From a virus, in IMG/VR virus record IMGVR_UViG_3300043122_000129, positions 1 to 27,864 of that record: a stretch of DNA of 27,864 nt. One strand, 5' to 3'. A program made the translations under genes and the position numbers. Positions 20,601 to 27,864 of this stretch are shown piece after piece (the stretch's first letter is position 1; each line of letters begins with the position of its first letter). The notes under the pieces are model-generated. The model was not told the DNA's origin. It made no database searches and worked only from the letters and a program-made list of their open reading frames with translations.

Positions 20601-21599
20601 CCTAGTTATTCTTACTTCGTACTCGTCAGGCTCTAAACCATCTATTCTTATCTCTCTACTAAATGCTGTTGTTTGTGCTGCTGAATATGTTTTATTACCA
20701 TAATCTATCCATGCACTATCGCTTGTTTTTTTATACTCTACTTTTAATGATACTGAACGACTATCAAGACCGCCACTATCGTTAGAATAATATAATCCAC
20801 TAGCAAAGTTTATAAAAAGTCTTAGTGACTCGTTTGCATTTCCTATTGTTGTTCTTGTTACTGCATCTTCTTCTAATGCTACTGTGAAAGAGTTTGGTGA
20901 TTCTATATCATTAAACCAATCCATTACATCTTGGTCTAAAGTTCCGTTTGTAAATCTAAACTCTGCATCTTCATAATTTTCTATTAATGTGTCGTTTATA
21001 GATATGTCCGCTGCTGTTATATCTTCTATCTCGCCTTGACATAAAAGTATTTGCATATATAAATATTCATCATCACCTACATAATCTATGTAGCGTTGCA
21101 TACGAGTTCCACCTGTTTGGTGTTTTCCAAAAAGTATAGGAATTACGCCACCTGCTCCGCTTAGTGTTGTAGTTTTTGCAAATGAGTAAGTAGGTGACTC
21201 GCTTATTGATTCTGATGAGTAGTTAGGTGTTTTTGGAGTGAGTAGGCTTGAAATAAGCATACTACCTGCTAACATTACCGCACCTGATAAAACAGTAGCA
21301 CCAATCGAAATAGCTGCCATTGTTCCAGCTGTTGCTACACCACCTGCAAATGCACCATATAATATATTTGTGAAGAATGGTATTAATGCACTTGCTTCTT
21401 GCGTTGGTGCTATTACTATCTCTGAATTATCAGGCACTACAATATCATAGTTAGTTACTTTTATTTGATTTAGTGCTACTGTTGGATTGTTTAATGGTGG
21501 TAAATATTCACTTAGCTTTTTGCCTTTATATTCGTACTCTTTTACTTCTCTATCAAGAGTTGGCTCATAAGTGTTTTTTATATAAATAATTCTAATCAT
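17691..21599 (-). CDS. Tail tip / host specificity protein J-like
   Basis: A 1302-aa central tail hub protein. Residues 1-60 are the N-terminal strand region; about 77-125 is a hydrophobic Ala/Gly-rich segment (FAGGVATAGTMAAISIGATV) typical of J; 145-700 form the hub domains (SGAGGVIPILFGKHQTGGTR, TRITSVSTNAREVTDCDWAG, WDSLISVAQVGRAAPIIKGT). A fibronectin type III-like domain follows near 770-860, and the C-terminal part holds the SADNIYVNGTTTFADSL and TGKIQSADTNTYFDLTNNQI segments usual at the distal end. It closes the tail tube and attaches the fibres. Its start overlaps the NlpC/P60-like gene by 8 bases. Confidence 0.88.
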   Translation of the reverse strand: MIRIIYIKNTYEPTLDREVKEYEYKGKKLSEYLPPLNNPTVALNQIKVTNYDIVVPDNSEIVIAPTQEASALIPFFTNILYGAFAGGVATAGTMAAISIGATVLSGAVMLAGSMLISSLLTPKTPNYSSESISESPTYSFAKTTTLSGAGGVIPILFGKHQTGGTRMQRYIDYVGDDEYLYMQILLCQGEIEDITAADISINDTLIENYEDAEFRFTNGTLDQDVMDWFNDIESPNSFTVALEEDAVTRTTIGNANESLRLFINFASGLYYSNDSGGLDSRSVSLKVEYKKTSDSAWIDYGNKTYSAAQTTAFSREIRIDGLEPDEYEVRITRITSVSTNAREVTDCDWAGIGEVIKDDLNYPSYAMLGIKIKATGQLSGSVDVITQFQRKTIEVFNQNNESIGFKDLSNPAWAYWDILTSNIYGYEIPYEKMYYFDEIEEWAEWCDTLVSSGIDDEQEKRCTFNGIFDFEGNIWDSLISVAQVGRAAPIIKGTKYSVIVDKPAPRTFTFNMGNIKKGTLEIGYLGDEDLANQVEVQYTNIDKDYSNDTLTIATYTDETIKTTSIQQMGIVNESQAYRTAKYHLNCNEQLRRVATFEAGLDAISCEVGDVGVISHDMPLWNTSGRLVSATDTTVTLDQEVLLSSGETYTLEVKMDDDTLESFNILFAGTQTVTELVIDGTFTQTPKQYNLFTLCNNPNTSKLFRITDISRTIGEFDRKITAIEYNESILEDDSVVISTATPYTEITPTANTFLITERGEVNAQGVLIPYLNITWNTTTFATNNLYISKDGGLTYIQIASDLKTNSFDYNAIELEANKGYFFKVTCKGLNGDYGTLNTALRTYHVFIGDSSATTLTIKEKLDQLLYDNGLLQKAIQDGLVTIYAGLTTPTDPSFYDLWKIDVADLTVDDYLFDSVEIKNLTLDDTSTIYKYYNENNEWVLCNPSQIAFIDSTVSQLSIEALADGKARIFTTTPTAPYDIGDMWIEDGGDILFSSVDQSAAYNSEDWGIKSKYTDDTVANTANSTANTVKGWAEAYSSVVVDPLTGEVTGWSYADGTGYDSNFTISADNIYVNGTTTFADSLTDGTTVVSANNITTGKIQSADTNTYFDLTNNQIKMNNGSFILDSTAIGTSTAPNIQSGYIKGSTIEGATTIGTLSLIQSTTSGNYGKEVYFTSLYENFTVPANSTSYTYYTQPIRIYSPSFGNGYMPDRVTNLASSAILLQGATPVAFIFAVGAYHEIQASVDGGTYYKLDEMSNIQGVAKIYQGLLPSCTNYVDIRIKVVWEGSQVSAVPNVASLLATIIN

Positions 21600-21969
21600 A
21601 TTTAAAAAATCCTACTATCATTTGTTTCCATTTTGGTGATGTAATCTTCACTCTATCTACCCCAGTTTTTCCCATAATATGCACGAACTCTTTATCATTT
21701 ATCATAAATCCGCAATGTGTAACTGCTCCACCAACTCTTAGTGCTACAACTGCACCTTTTTTAGGATTGCATTTTCTCCATCTTGGGTTTTGTAAGCTCT
21801 CATAAAAGTACTTTTCATTTTCTTTGTTGTTTGGATCAACATAATCAAAGTCTATAATGTCTATTCCATGCTCTTGTTTATATAAATACTTAACTGCACC
21901 ATAACAATCAAAATAAGGATATTCTCTTCCGTTTGCTTTATATACTGCGTTCATGATGTCTTTTTTCAT
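21592..21969 (-). CDS. Tail assembly protein K-like, NlpC/P60 peptidase
   Basis: A 125-aa NlpC/P60-type protein with candidate catalytic residues C22 (YFDCYGAVKYLY), H85 (AVTHCGFMI) and H97 (EFVHIMG). In lambda, gpK carries such a peptidase domain and works in tail tip assembly; here only the peptidase domain is present, without the JAB domain. It may also open peptidoglycan during DNA entry. Placement between L-like and J-like genes, with overlaps of 4 and 8 bases, supports the role. Confidence 0.8.
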   Translation of the reverse strand: MKKDIMNAVYKANGREYPYFDCYGAVKYLYKQEHGIDIIDFDYVDPNNKENEKYFYESLQNPRWRKCNPKKGAVVALRVGGAVTHCGFMINDKEFVHIMGKTGVDRVKITSPKWKQMIVGFFKYD

Positions 21970-22586
21970 TGGTAAAATCCTGAACTTGAAATAGCAGGGA
22001 AACCGCCAAATGGTATAGTTCCACCACTAAATTTCTCTCTGCAATCTGCTAAGGTTTTACCGCAACTCGTATCTGTTCCGCTGTATCCACAAACTACACC
22101 TTTAAATCTATGAGGGCAAGTATCTGTAAACATTCTATGAGGTGGGAATGCTACCCTCATTGGGTTTCTAATTCCACAAGTGAGAGTCACTTCTTCGTCA
22201 TTTACACTTGCACTTGTACTCACAAAGTCATATGTATATTCTGCTATTCCTGATTCATAAGTAGAAGTTAGTATCATTTCTACTTGAATATCCCACGCTA
22301 CACCTAAGTCTGGATCTTGGTCTATCCATCCACCTATAATTCTCTCAACATTTGAAACTTTTATAGTTGTGCTTGGTATGCTTCCATCTTTGCTCTCTGT
22401 AAAATCTTCAACTTTACAAGGAAAATAATAAAAAGTATTCCCATTAAAAGTGATGTTTGTTGTGTGTGGGCATATTCTATATACTACTGATTTTGATTTG
22501 TTTGATAATGTTAGAAGTGGTATCCATACTTCTTTTGAAAAGATATAATTTTTTTCTAGTATTGCTGTATTTGATAATGCTATCAT
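21966..22586 (-). CDS. Minor tail protein L-like
   Basis: A 206-aa protein of the lambda gpL / BR0599 type. The N-terminal two thirds is beta-rich (VWIPLLTLSNKSKSVVYRIC, then FNGNTFYYFPCKVEDFTESK). The C-terminal region holds the cysteine set TCPHRFKGVVCGYSG, TSCGKTLADCREK, ending GFPAI, which in gpL binds an iron-sulfur cluster. It is part of the tail tip complex with M-, K- and J-like proteins. Its start overlaps the M-like gene stop (ATGA). Confidence 0.82.
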   Translation of the reverse strand: MIALSNTAILEKNYIFSKEVWIPLLTLSNKSKSVVYRICPHTTNITFNGNTFYYFPCKVEDFTESKDGSIPSTTIKVSNVERIIGGWIDQDPDLGVAWDIQVEMILTSTYESGIAEYTYDFVSTSASVNDEEVTLTCGIRNPMRVAFPPHRMFTDTCPHRFKGVVCGYSGTDTSCGKTLADCREKFSGGTIPFGGFPAISSSGFYQ

Positions 22587-22912
22587 ACTTCTTTTACCGA
22601 TATAGAGATATTATTATGATTTGGCATAGTTCCATTTTCTATAACCTTTATAGGCTCTTCAAATCTAACTGTATAGTCAATACCATCTTCAAGATTAGTC
22701 CAAACAAAAGGAGTGACTGTTTGAACATCCTCATAGTGTGCTTTTAATAGGTTTTTATTTTCTTTTGTAATAAAATAATCTGCTTTAAATGTTTTTAAAC
22801 TTCTTGTATTCCTATTTCTTCTTTGTTCGTATCCACCATCAAATGATGTGCTAACTGTATTATCATCATATTCTATTGTTATTTTTGTTGGTTTTATATC
22901 AGGAAATGCCAT
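22583..22912 (-). CDS. Minor tail protein M-like
   Basis: A 109-aa beta-rich protein, MAFPDIKPTKITIEYDDNTV at the start, with FDGGYEQRRNRNTRSLKTFK (the GYEQR segment is typical of gpM-like tail proteins) and a C-terminal FEEPIKV...ISVKEV strand set. It would form the ring between the tail tube and the tip. It lies right after the tape measure gene, 2 bases apart, as gpM does in lambda-type tails. Confidence 0.75.
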   Translation of the reverse strand: MAFPDIKPTKITIEYDDNTVSTSFDGGYEQRRNRNTRSLKTFKADYFITKENKNLLKAHYEDVQTVTPFVWTNLEDGIDYTVRFEEPIKVIENGTMPNHNNISISVKEV

Positions 22913-22914
22913 TA

Positions 22915-25821
22915 TTAAGCTCCCATCATTTTTCTAAAAGTTGCATCTGTTTGCATAAGCGACTGAACAGTTAGTTTTATTTCTGTTCTGTTGTCAGTTT
23001 GTTTTCTTGAAGTTTCTTTCATATCTAATGGAACTCCTGACTCGTTGTTTATAGTTATATATGTATCTCCACCGCCACTATTTCCTTGCATTGTTACAGG
23101 TATAGTTCTTCCATCAGGTAATGGCACATAAGCTTCGTTCATTCTTCCCTCGCCATAAATTGCAAGTTGAGGACTGTCAGCTATACCACCACTTGAATAT
23201 GCTCTTAATGGGATTGCTCCTTGACTTGACATAATTCCACCGTTTGCAAAGCCAAAAATAGTATTTGCTAAACTACCTACTATGCTTGTTGTTGCACTTG
23301 CTAATGGCTGTGCTATTTGTGTTTTGACTATTTCGCTCATAATCGCACTAACTACACTTTCTCCTAGTGCTTGTAAATCTCCAAAACCATCTTTTGTAAA
23401 GTTGAAAAAATCTTCAAAACCACTCGTTAAATTGTCTTTCATAGTCTTTTGCATACTTTCCCATGTGCTTGTTGATTCATCCTCTATTTTGTCAAAAAAG
23501 TCTGTTTTATAAATTGCTACTAATTTGCTTAATTCTTCTGGTTTTAGCATAGAAAACTCACTCTCTATACTTGCTTTTTCTAACGCCCATCCTTTTTCTT
23601 TTTGTCCTGTTGCATCATAATATGTAGCATATTGGCTATTTTGATTTTTAACATAAGTCTTTGCTTGTTTTTCTATGTCTTTTTGTATTTTTAAAGAAGC
23701 GTTATACTCCATTAGGGCATAGTTTTTTATTTTTGTATTTACTGCTGATTTATTTAGTGCATTAGATTCTTTTTCGTAGGCTTGTGCTACTATTTCTGCT
23801 GTTTTTATAGCATCTTCTCGTACTTGCTTATTAGTACTAGCTATATTTGTTTGTAGTTTTTCAAATATTGGTCTATATTTATCATTTAGGCTATCTAGTT
23901 TTTGATTATCTGATAATGTAGTTAAGGCTTTATTTGCAAACTCTGTCATTTCATCTATTGTTGATTTCATAGATATTTTTAATTCTGTATTTGATCCTTG
24001 CGTAATTTTAACTGCTTTTGTTGCAGCATTTCCTATCGCTTCCATTACTTCTGGATACTGTGAATATTTAATTACTAAATTACCAAAATCATCATTAATT
24101 TGAGAAACTGATGTAAATTTATTGTTTCCTAATTCAAATATTTCCTTATAAGCATTTGATAGACCTTCATATCCCTCTTTCTGTCTTGATATTGACTCTA
24201 TAATTTCTGTTCCAGATTCTATAGCTACTTTTTTATGTTCTTCAAGTACTCTTATTTTTCTCTCTAATATAGTAATGCTGTCTTGAAGAGATTTCTCTGA
24301 TTTTGTTCCAAACAATACATCCGAGAAGCTACCTTTATTTGCTAAATCTGTTTTTGCATCTTGTAATTCTTTATATAGCTCTTTAAGACCCTTGCCTTCA
24401 ACTCTAGTAGTAACTTTACCTGAAACATCAAATAATGAACCTAATTTAACAAGGGCATCCCCTGTTATAGATACTAAATTTGAAACTTCGTCACTTATAT
24501 AACTTATGGCTTCTGTTACTTTGCCAAATGCTTCACCGTAATAATCCATAAACCCTTTTATTTGAAAATATGATGTTTGGAAACTATCTACCCATTCATC
24601 TGTGTTGTTTTTAATGTATGTTGTAGCATCTAATATTCCAAGTTTCAAATCATCAAATAGTGGTGCTGTTGTTTGCATCCTCATAGTGTCAAAAGCATCA
24701 CCAAGTCTTGCTACTGCTCTTGTCATAGTCATTTCTTTAGAAAGTTCATCAAAATCAACTAATTTATCTTCGAGATATTTAAATAGCCCACCAACGCTTT
24801 TTTTAGCATCATCAATGTCTGCATTTGACATACCTAACATTTTACCGATACGACTATCTTTTGTAATAGTTCCTTCCATTATAGAGCGTATTTCTTCTCT
24901 TACTTGATCCATAGGCATACCAATAGAAGCCGCAATATTTGTCATTTGTTTTGAAAGTGTAATTGTATTTTTTATAACATCTTGGGTAGTTTTACCCATA
25001 GCTTGTCCTGCTCCTAAAGCACCACCTATCGCTTGTTGAAACACCTCTGTTAATTGTGGGAATGTTGCTGCTGTATCAATCGCTGCTTTTTTAATATCCA
25101 TAACTGTACTAGCTGAAATTGCCATTGCTGCACCAAATCTCTCAGCACTATCTCCACCCTCTGTATTTGCTGAAATAAGTGCAGCGATACCTACTTGTGC
25201 ATCTTCAATAGTTTTATTTAGCATTATCCCTTTAGTGGCTGTAAAATTAACAACTCTACTAAGAGCATAATAAGCCACTACCATTGTTTCTATTTGTCTT
25301 AAATGTCTAACAACACTATTCATAGTGCTGCTTCTTACTGCATTTTCTTTTTTTCTTGAAGTTGTAGCTTTGTCTATAGCTATTTTTTCTCTATTTGTAG
25401 CTGATGTTAATTTTTTTCTTTTTGAAACTTCCTTGTCAATTAAAATACCGCTTTGTTTTATTTCTAGTTCTTTCTTTTTAAGTGCTACTGTTTGTCTTGT
25501 AATTTCTTTTGTTAGTTTAGCTTCTAATTCTATTTGTTTCTTTTTTATAGCATTTTTTGCTTCTGTTTTTGTGCCACGCTCTGCATTTGCATACGCTTCT
25601 TTTAGTTTTGTTAATTCTAATTGTAGTTTTCTTATACTATCTATGTCTGATGTTGTTACCCCTAGTAAAATTCCTTTTTTATCTGCTTTTAAATCTTTTA
25701 ATCTTAATTCTAGTTCTTGGTAACTTTCATTTAATTTTTTTATCTGCTCAATTTGTTTTTTTATTTCAGGAGTGAGATTATCTTCTGCATTAAACTTAAT
25801 TATTACATCACCTGCTGCCAT
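22915..25821 (-). CDS. Tail tape measure protein
   Basis: A 968-aa protein, helical and Lys/Glu-rich in its first 170 residues (coiled coil: KKQIEQIKKLNESYQELELR onward), with a hydrophobic region in the middle (GGALGAGQAMGKTTQDVIKN and neighbouring segments) and a Gly-rich C-terminus (AYSSGGIADSPQLAIYGEGR, MNEAYVPLPDGRTIPVTMQG). The last part matches tape measure C-termini. It sets tail length and acts in DNA ejection. GTG codons occur at 25827 and 25824, but AGGAG is best spaced for ATG 25821. It overlaps the T-like frame by 14 bases. Confidence 0.9.
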   Translation of the reverse strand: MAAGDVIIKFNAEDNLTPEIKKQIEQIKKLNESYQELELRLKDLKADKKGILLGVTTSDIDSIRKLQLELTKLKEAYANAERGTKTEAKNAIKKKQIELEAKLTKEITRQTVALKKKELEIKQSGILIDKEVSKRKKLTSATNREKIAIDKATTSRKKENAVRSSTMNSVVRHLRQIETMVVAYYALSRVVNFTATKGIMLNKTIEDAQVGIAALISANTEGGDSAERFGAAMAISASTVMDIKKAAIDTAATFPQLTEVFQQAIGGALGAGQAMGKTTQDVIKNTITLSKQMTNIAASIGMPMDQVREEIRSIMEGTITKDSRIGKMLGMSNADIDDAKKSVGGLFKYLEDKLVDFDELSKEMTMTRAVARLGDAFDTMRMQTTAPLFDDLKLGILDATTYIKNNTDEWVDSFQTSYFQIKGFMDYYGEAFGKVTEAISYISDEVSNLVSITGDALVKLGSLFDVSGKVTTRVEGKGLKELYKELQDAKTDLANKGSFSDVLFGTKSEKSLQDSITILERKIRVLEEHKKVAIESGTEIIESISRQKEGYEGLSNAYKEIFELGNNKFTSVSQINDDFGNLVIKYSQYPEVMEAIGNAATKAVKITQGSNTELKISMKSTIDEMTEFANKALTTLSDNQKLDSLNDKYRPIFEKLQTNIASTNKQVREDAIKTAEIVAQAYEKESNALNKSAVNTKIKNYALMEYNASLKIQKDIEKQAKTYVKNQNSQYATYYDATGQKEKGWALEKASIESEFSMLKPEELSKLVAIYKTDFFDKIEDESTSTWESMQKTMKDNLTSGFEDFFNFTKDGFGDLQALGESVVSAIMSEIVKTQIAQPLASATTSIVGSLANTIFGFANGGIMSSQGAIPLRAYSSGGIADSPQLAIYGEGRMNEAYVPLPDGRTIPVTMQGNSGGGDTYITINNESGVPLDMKETSRKQTDNRTEIKLTVQSLMQTDATFRKMMGA

Positions 25822-26125
25822 CACCACTCCTTTCTATATAATATCTCTCTATAAATCTAATTAAGTCCATCCTATATGGGTTTAATTCAAATTCATAAAT
25901 TTTTGCTATTTCAATAATGGAACTATAATTTAGTCCTATTATCCCGCCCATTCCACTAACTATCCATTGAGTACCTATCTTTTGAAAAAAGTCTATCACT
26001 TCTCTCATGTGCAAAGGAACATAAGGAGGAAGAACACTATCTGGCAATTCCTCTCCAATTTCAAGGGCTATCTTGATGTAACTCTGTATTGAGTCATCAC
26101 TTTGCCAATCAAGATAGTCTTTTAC
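25808..26125 (-). CDS. GT-type frameshift extension of tail chaperone (T-like)
   Basis: A 105-codon frame after the predicted slip that reads VKDYLDWQSDDSIQSYIKIA, then LEIGEELPDSVLPPYVPLHM, with FFQKIGTQWIVSGMGGIIGL later. It has no good start codon of its own (only an internal TTG without ribosome site) but is open across the end of the upstream G-like frame, so it is most likely made only as a G-T fusion (about 220 aa in all) by -1 frameshifting. In lambda, gpGT recruits tail tube subunits to the tape measure. The VPLHMREVIDFF region resembles T-like domains of other phages. It ends just inside the tape measure gene. Confidence 0.7.
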   Translation of the reverse strand, partial: VKDYLDWQSDDSIQSYIKIALEIGEELPDSVLPPYVPLHMREVIDFFQKIGTQWIVSGMGGIIGLNYSSIIEIAKIYEFELNPYRMDLIRFIERYYIERSGDGSR

Positions 26126-26469
26126 TTTTTTGTAGCGATCACTTTTGTATTAAATGTAGTTATCGCTACTTTTCTTACCCACATTTGCAAATCGCTATAT
26201 GGTATTTTGTCAATCTGATCATCGCTTATATTTCTAAGCGTAAGTAAATCAACCAATAGGTCATCTAGTGACTCTTCTTTTAACGAGTCAATTTCTATAA
26301 TTTTGTGTTTCTTTAATTTCTTTTTTTCACCAAATGTTAAAGGGTTAGCTACATCTTCTAAAATACTAGGAAGTTCATAATCTATTATTTCCTTAATATT
26401 TTGCTCTTGTTCTTTATATACCTCTTTTATAGCATCCAGTGATAATTCTATTTTTGGCTCGTTTTTCAT
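26122..26469 (-). CDS. Tail assembly chaperone G-like
   Basis: A 115-aa acidic helical protein, MKNEPKIELSLDAIKEVYKE at the start and ending NTKVIATKK. Position between tail tube and tape measure, size and acidic helical nature match tail chaperone gpG. The final codons ACA-AAA-AAG precede the stop directly and form a slippery heptamer, so part of the ribosomes would continue into the T-like frame. The start is 2 bases after the tail tube stop. Confidence 0.78.
   Translation of the reverse strand: MKNEPKIELSLDAIKEVYKEQEQNIKEIIDYELPSILEDVANPLTFGEKKKLKKHKIIEIDSLKEESLDDLLVDLLTLRNISDDQIDKIPYSDLQMWVRKVAITTFNTKVIATKK
26125..26131 (-). promoter_or_regulatory. Programmed -1 frameshift site
   Basis: The heptamer A-AAA-AAG in the zero frame (codons ACA AAA AAG) stands directly before the G-like stop codon TAA (26124-26122). 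A -1 slip re-pairs both tRNAs perfectly and continues with GTA-AAA-GAC into the open T-like frame. This is the same heptamer as in E. coli dnaX. No strong downstream stem was identified by eye. Confidence 0.75.
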
Positions 26470-26470
26470 A

Positions 26471-27430
26471 TTAATAACTCGCTACATTATTTGTTAATTC
26501 TACTTTTAGTAGTTCTGTACCAACACTTTTGTACCCATTCCATGCTAAATTTAATGGATATTTTTCTCCAACTCTTTTAGCTTCATTTTTAAATGAAAAC
26601 TTAGCTTCTGCTATTGTAAGAGTTAAAGTGTTAGTTCCATCTGTAATTATGATGTCAAAACTTACAGGCATTTCATTTTTAGCTTTTGTATATACTGAAC
26701 TATCGAAAAGACTTGAAAAATCACCACTTGCTGAAACTTGCATATCAGATATTTCACCTGCATTTGCACCTGTACCTATTGTATATGTAGCTTCTGTGCC
26801 TCTATCTAATGACATTGAGAAGCTTTTTGATAATGTGTAAGATACATTGTCTATTTTTAGTGATGTATGAGCATTTTTAATACGAGTTGCTCCTAGAGAA
26901 ATTTTATTTGTTTCATCTAGTTCTGTTATCGAATCAGTAATACTATCTTTAAAGCTCATGCCGACAGTATCTAGGCTAAAGTTATAATCTCCATCAGGTG
27001 ATACATCTATTGAAAACCCTTTTGCTTTCAATCCGTTATATCTTTCAATAAGGTCACTTCCGCCATCACAAGAGTTGTTTAGTGTATTTTGAATACAAAA
27101 ACTAGGGATACACTCAGTAGACTTAAATGTATGAGTATAGCTTCCTGTATTATCAACTGTTGTAGGGTCACCAAGAGAAGCTTTTAATAAAACTCCTATT
27201 TGCTCAAAGTATAAAGGAGTAGTGATACCACCTGCTACCTCGTTAAATGTACCAAATGGCTCTCCACCGCTATCTATATCTCCACCTATAACACTATCAG
27301 TCTTTGTTTGTCTACTTGCTGTTATTCCACTCTCAACTGCTGTTAAAACTATTGGTTCTGGTAATGATGGGTCTGTACCTGCTGTAGTTTCCCAATCTAA
27401 TACTACTTTTTTAATTAATGGATTTGCCAT
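26471..27430 (-). CDS. Major tail tube protein
   Basis: A 319-aa beta-rich protein, MANPLIKKVVLDWETTAGTD at the start, with GGITTPLYFEQIGVLLKASL and a C-terminal KRVGEKYPLNLAWNGYKSVG segment. The order terminator - tube - G/GT - tape measure and the start that aligns with other siphophage tube proteins support the call. It polymerises around the tape measure as the tail tube. AGGAG lies inside the last codons of the upstream gene. Confidence 0.82.
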   Translation of the reverse strand: MANPLIKKVVLDWETTAGTDPSLPEPIVLTAVESGITASRQTKTDSVIGGDIDSGGEPFGTFNEVAGGITTPLYFEQIGVLLKASLGDPTTVDNTGSYTHTFKSTECIPSFCIQNTLNNSCDGGSDLIERYNGLKAKGFSIDVSPDGDYNFSLDTVGMSFKDSITDSITELDETNKISLGATRIKNAHTSLKIDNVSYTLSKSFSMSLDRGTEATYTIGTGANAGEISDMQVSASGDFSSLFDSSVYTKAKNEMPVSFDIIITDGTNTLTLTIAEAKFSFKNEAKRVGEKYPLNLAWNGYKSVGTELLKVELTNNVASY

Positions 27431-27431
27431 T

Positions 27432-27864
27432 TTATTCTCCTAATAAACTTAATTTATCGTTACCGATTATGTTCGGAACACTAAAGTTAATTACTATTGC
27501 CCCAGAATATATTGGAAACAATGTAATTTCGTGGTTGTAAAAGGTAATTTCGTAGCTGTCTAAATTTGTGCAATTAAAAGCACTTTTTAATTCTTCTACT
27601 ACAATATTCCCCATTTCCTCAATTTTATAAATACCCTCATATTTGATAACATTCCCATTTGTAGTTGGGTTTTCACTTCCGTTAATCATTAAATGTATAA
27701 CCATCTCATAATCATAGTTAGTGTTGCTATCACTCATCTCATTAGTCATTGGGGCTATCGCTAAAAGCGGATAGTCCGTTGTGTGAGGTGGGTTTTCAGT
27801 ATCTATCCCTAAGAAAATCAAAGGGGATTTAGAAAACTGACTTTGTGAATAAGTTTCAAGACTT
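27432..27864 (-). CDS. Tail terminator (gpU-like), 5' end beyond window
   Basis: At least 144 codons, frame open to the right edge. The visible part begins SLETYSQSQFSKSPLIFLGI, which looks like genuine coding sequence, so the internal TTG at 27821 is not the start and the gene is truncated by the window. It continues FYNHEITLFPIYSGAIVINF to LLGE. Size and position directly upstream of the tail tube gene suggest the protein that caps the tube and joins it to the head (gpU in lambda), or a neighbouring minor tail protein of similar size. Confidence 0.65.
   Translation of the reverse strand, partial: SLETYSQSQFSKSPLIFLGIDTENPPHTTDYPLLAIAPMTNEMSDSNTNYDYEMVIHLMINGSENPTTNGNVIKYEGIYKIEEMGNIVVEELKSAFNCTNLDSYEITFYNHEITLFPIYSGAIVINFSVPNIIGNDKLSLLGE

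Noticed and set aside
25808-26047. Stand-alone 79-aa gene starting at TTG
   Set aside because: The frame is open well upstream of the TTG, there is no ribosome site, and the upstream part joins perfectly to the slippery site, so it is better read as a frameshift extension.

Overview
The window is one contiguous piece of a strongly AT-rich tailed phage or prophage, siphovirus-like with lambda-type tail gene order. Both ends cut through genes. No integrase, CI-type repressor, terminase, portal or capsid gene is visible. The host cannot be fixed from sequence alone. The base composition, the AT-rich promoters without clear -35 boxes and the gene mix (RecE-like/RecT pair, YopX proteins, DUF1351, AntA/AntB antirepressor) would suit a phage of Campylobacterota (Arcobacter/Sulfurimonas type), but this is inference.

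Layout. (1) 1-6706, leftward early operon: a 58-aa first gene, DUF1351 protein, YopX protein, RecE-like PD-(D/E)XK exonuclease, a small HTH-like protein, a zinc-ribbon protein, RecT, a MazG-like protein, SSB, HNH endonuclease and several tightly packed or overlapping small genes. (2) 6707-6894, divergent promoter region with an inverted repeat inside the leftward promoter. (3) 6895-12129, rightward accessory genes: YopX paralogue, HNH protein, VRR-NUC nuclease, AntA/AntB-ORF6C antirepressor, DNA methyltransferase, small membrane protein, a 45-aa protein, an HNH/NUMOD-type protein, a HUH Rep-like protein and a Cys-rich protein. (4) 12205-27864, leftward late genes. In transcription order these are tail terminator (partial), tail tube, G/GT chaperones with a predicted -1 frameshift, tape measure, M-, L- and K-like proteins, J-like tip protein, two tiny ORFs, an Ala/Ser-rich fibre, the diversified C-type-lectin-like protein, Avd, TR plus reverse transcriptase, an unknown protein, three membrane proteins and a T4-type lysozyme.

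Two systems stand out. The first is a complete diversity-generating retroelement (DGR, 14076-17079). A 106-bp template repeat and variable repeat differ at 11 positions, all of them adenines in the template on the coding strand. The template lies inside the in-frame 5' end of the reverse-transcriptase ORF. The second is a pair of paralogous RNA leaders (about 8110-8247 and 10228-10370). In each, the loop of a 5' hairpin carries two blocks (8 nt and 6 nt) complementary to a site at the start of a short leader ORF that overlaps the next gene. The two copies differ at five paired positions and every difference is compensated. This matches the logic of the P1/P7 c4 antisense RNA that controls ant. 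One copy precedes the antirepressor as expected; the other precedes an HNH/NUMOD plus HUH gene pair, which is unusual.

How it works together (inference): the early leftward genes give recombination and ssDNA handling, the rightward genes give immunity control and DNA modification or mobility, and the late genes build a long flexible tail whose receptor-binding protein is varied by the DGR before holin/lysozyme release.
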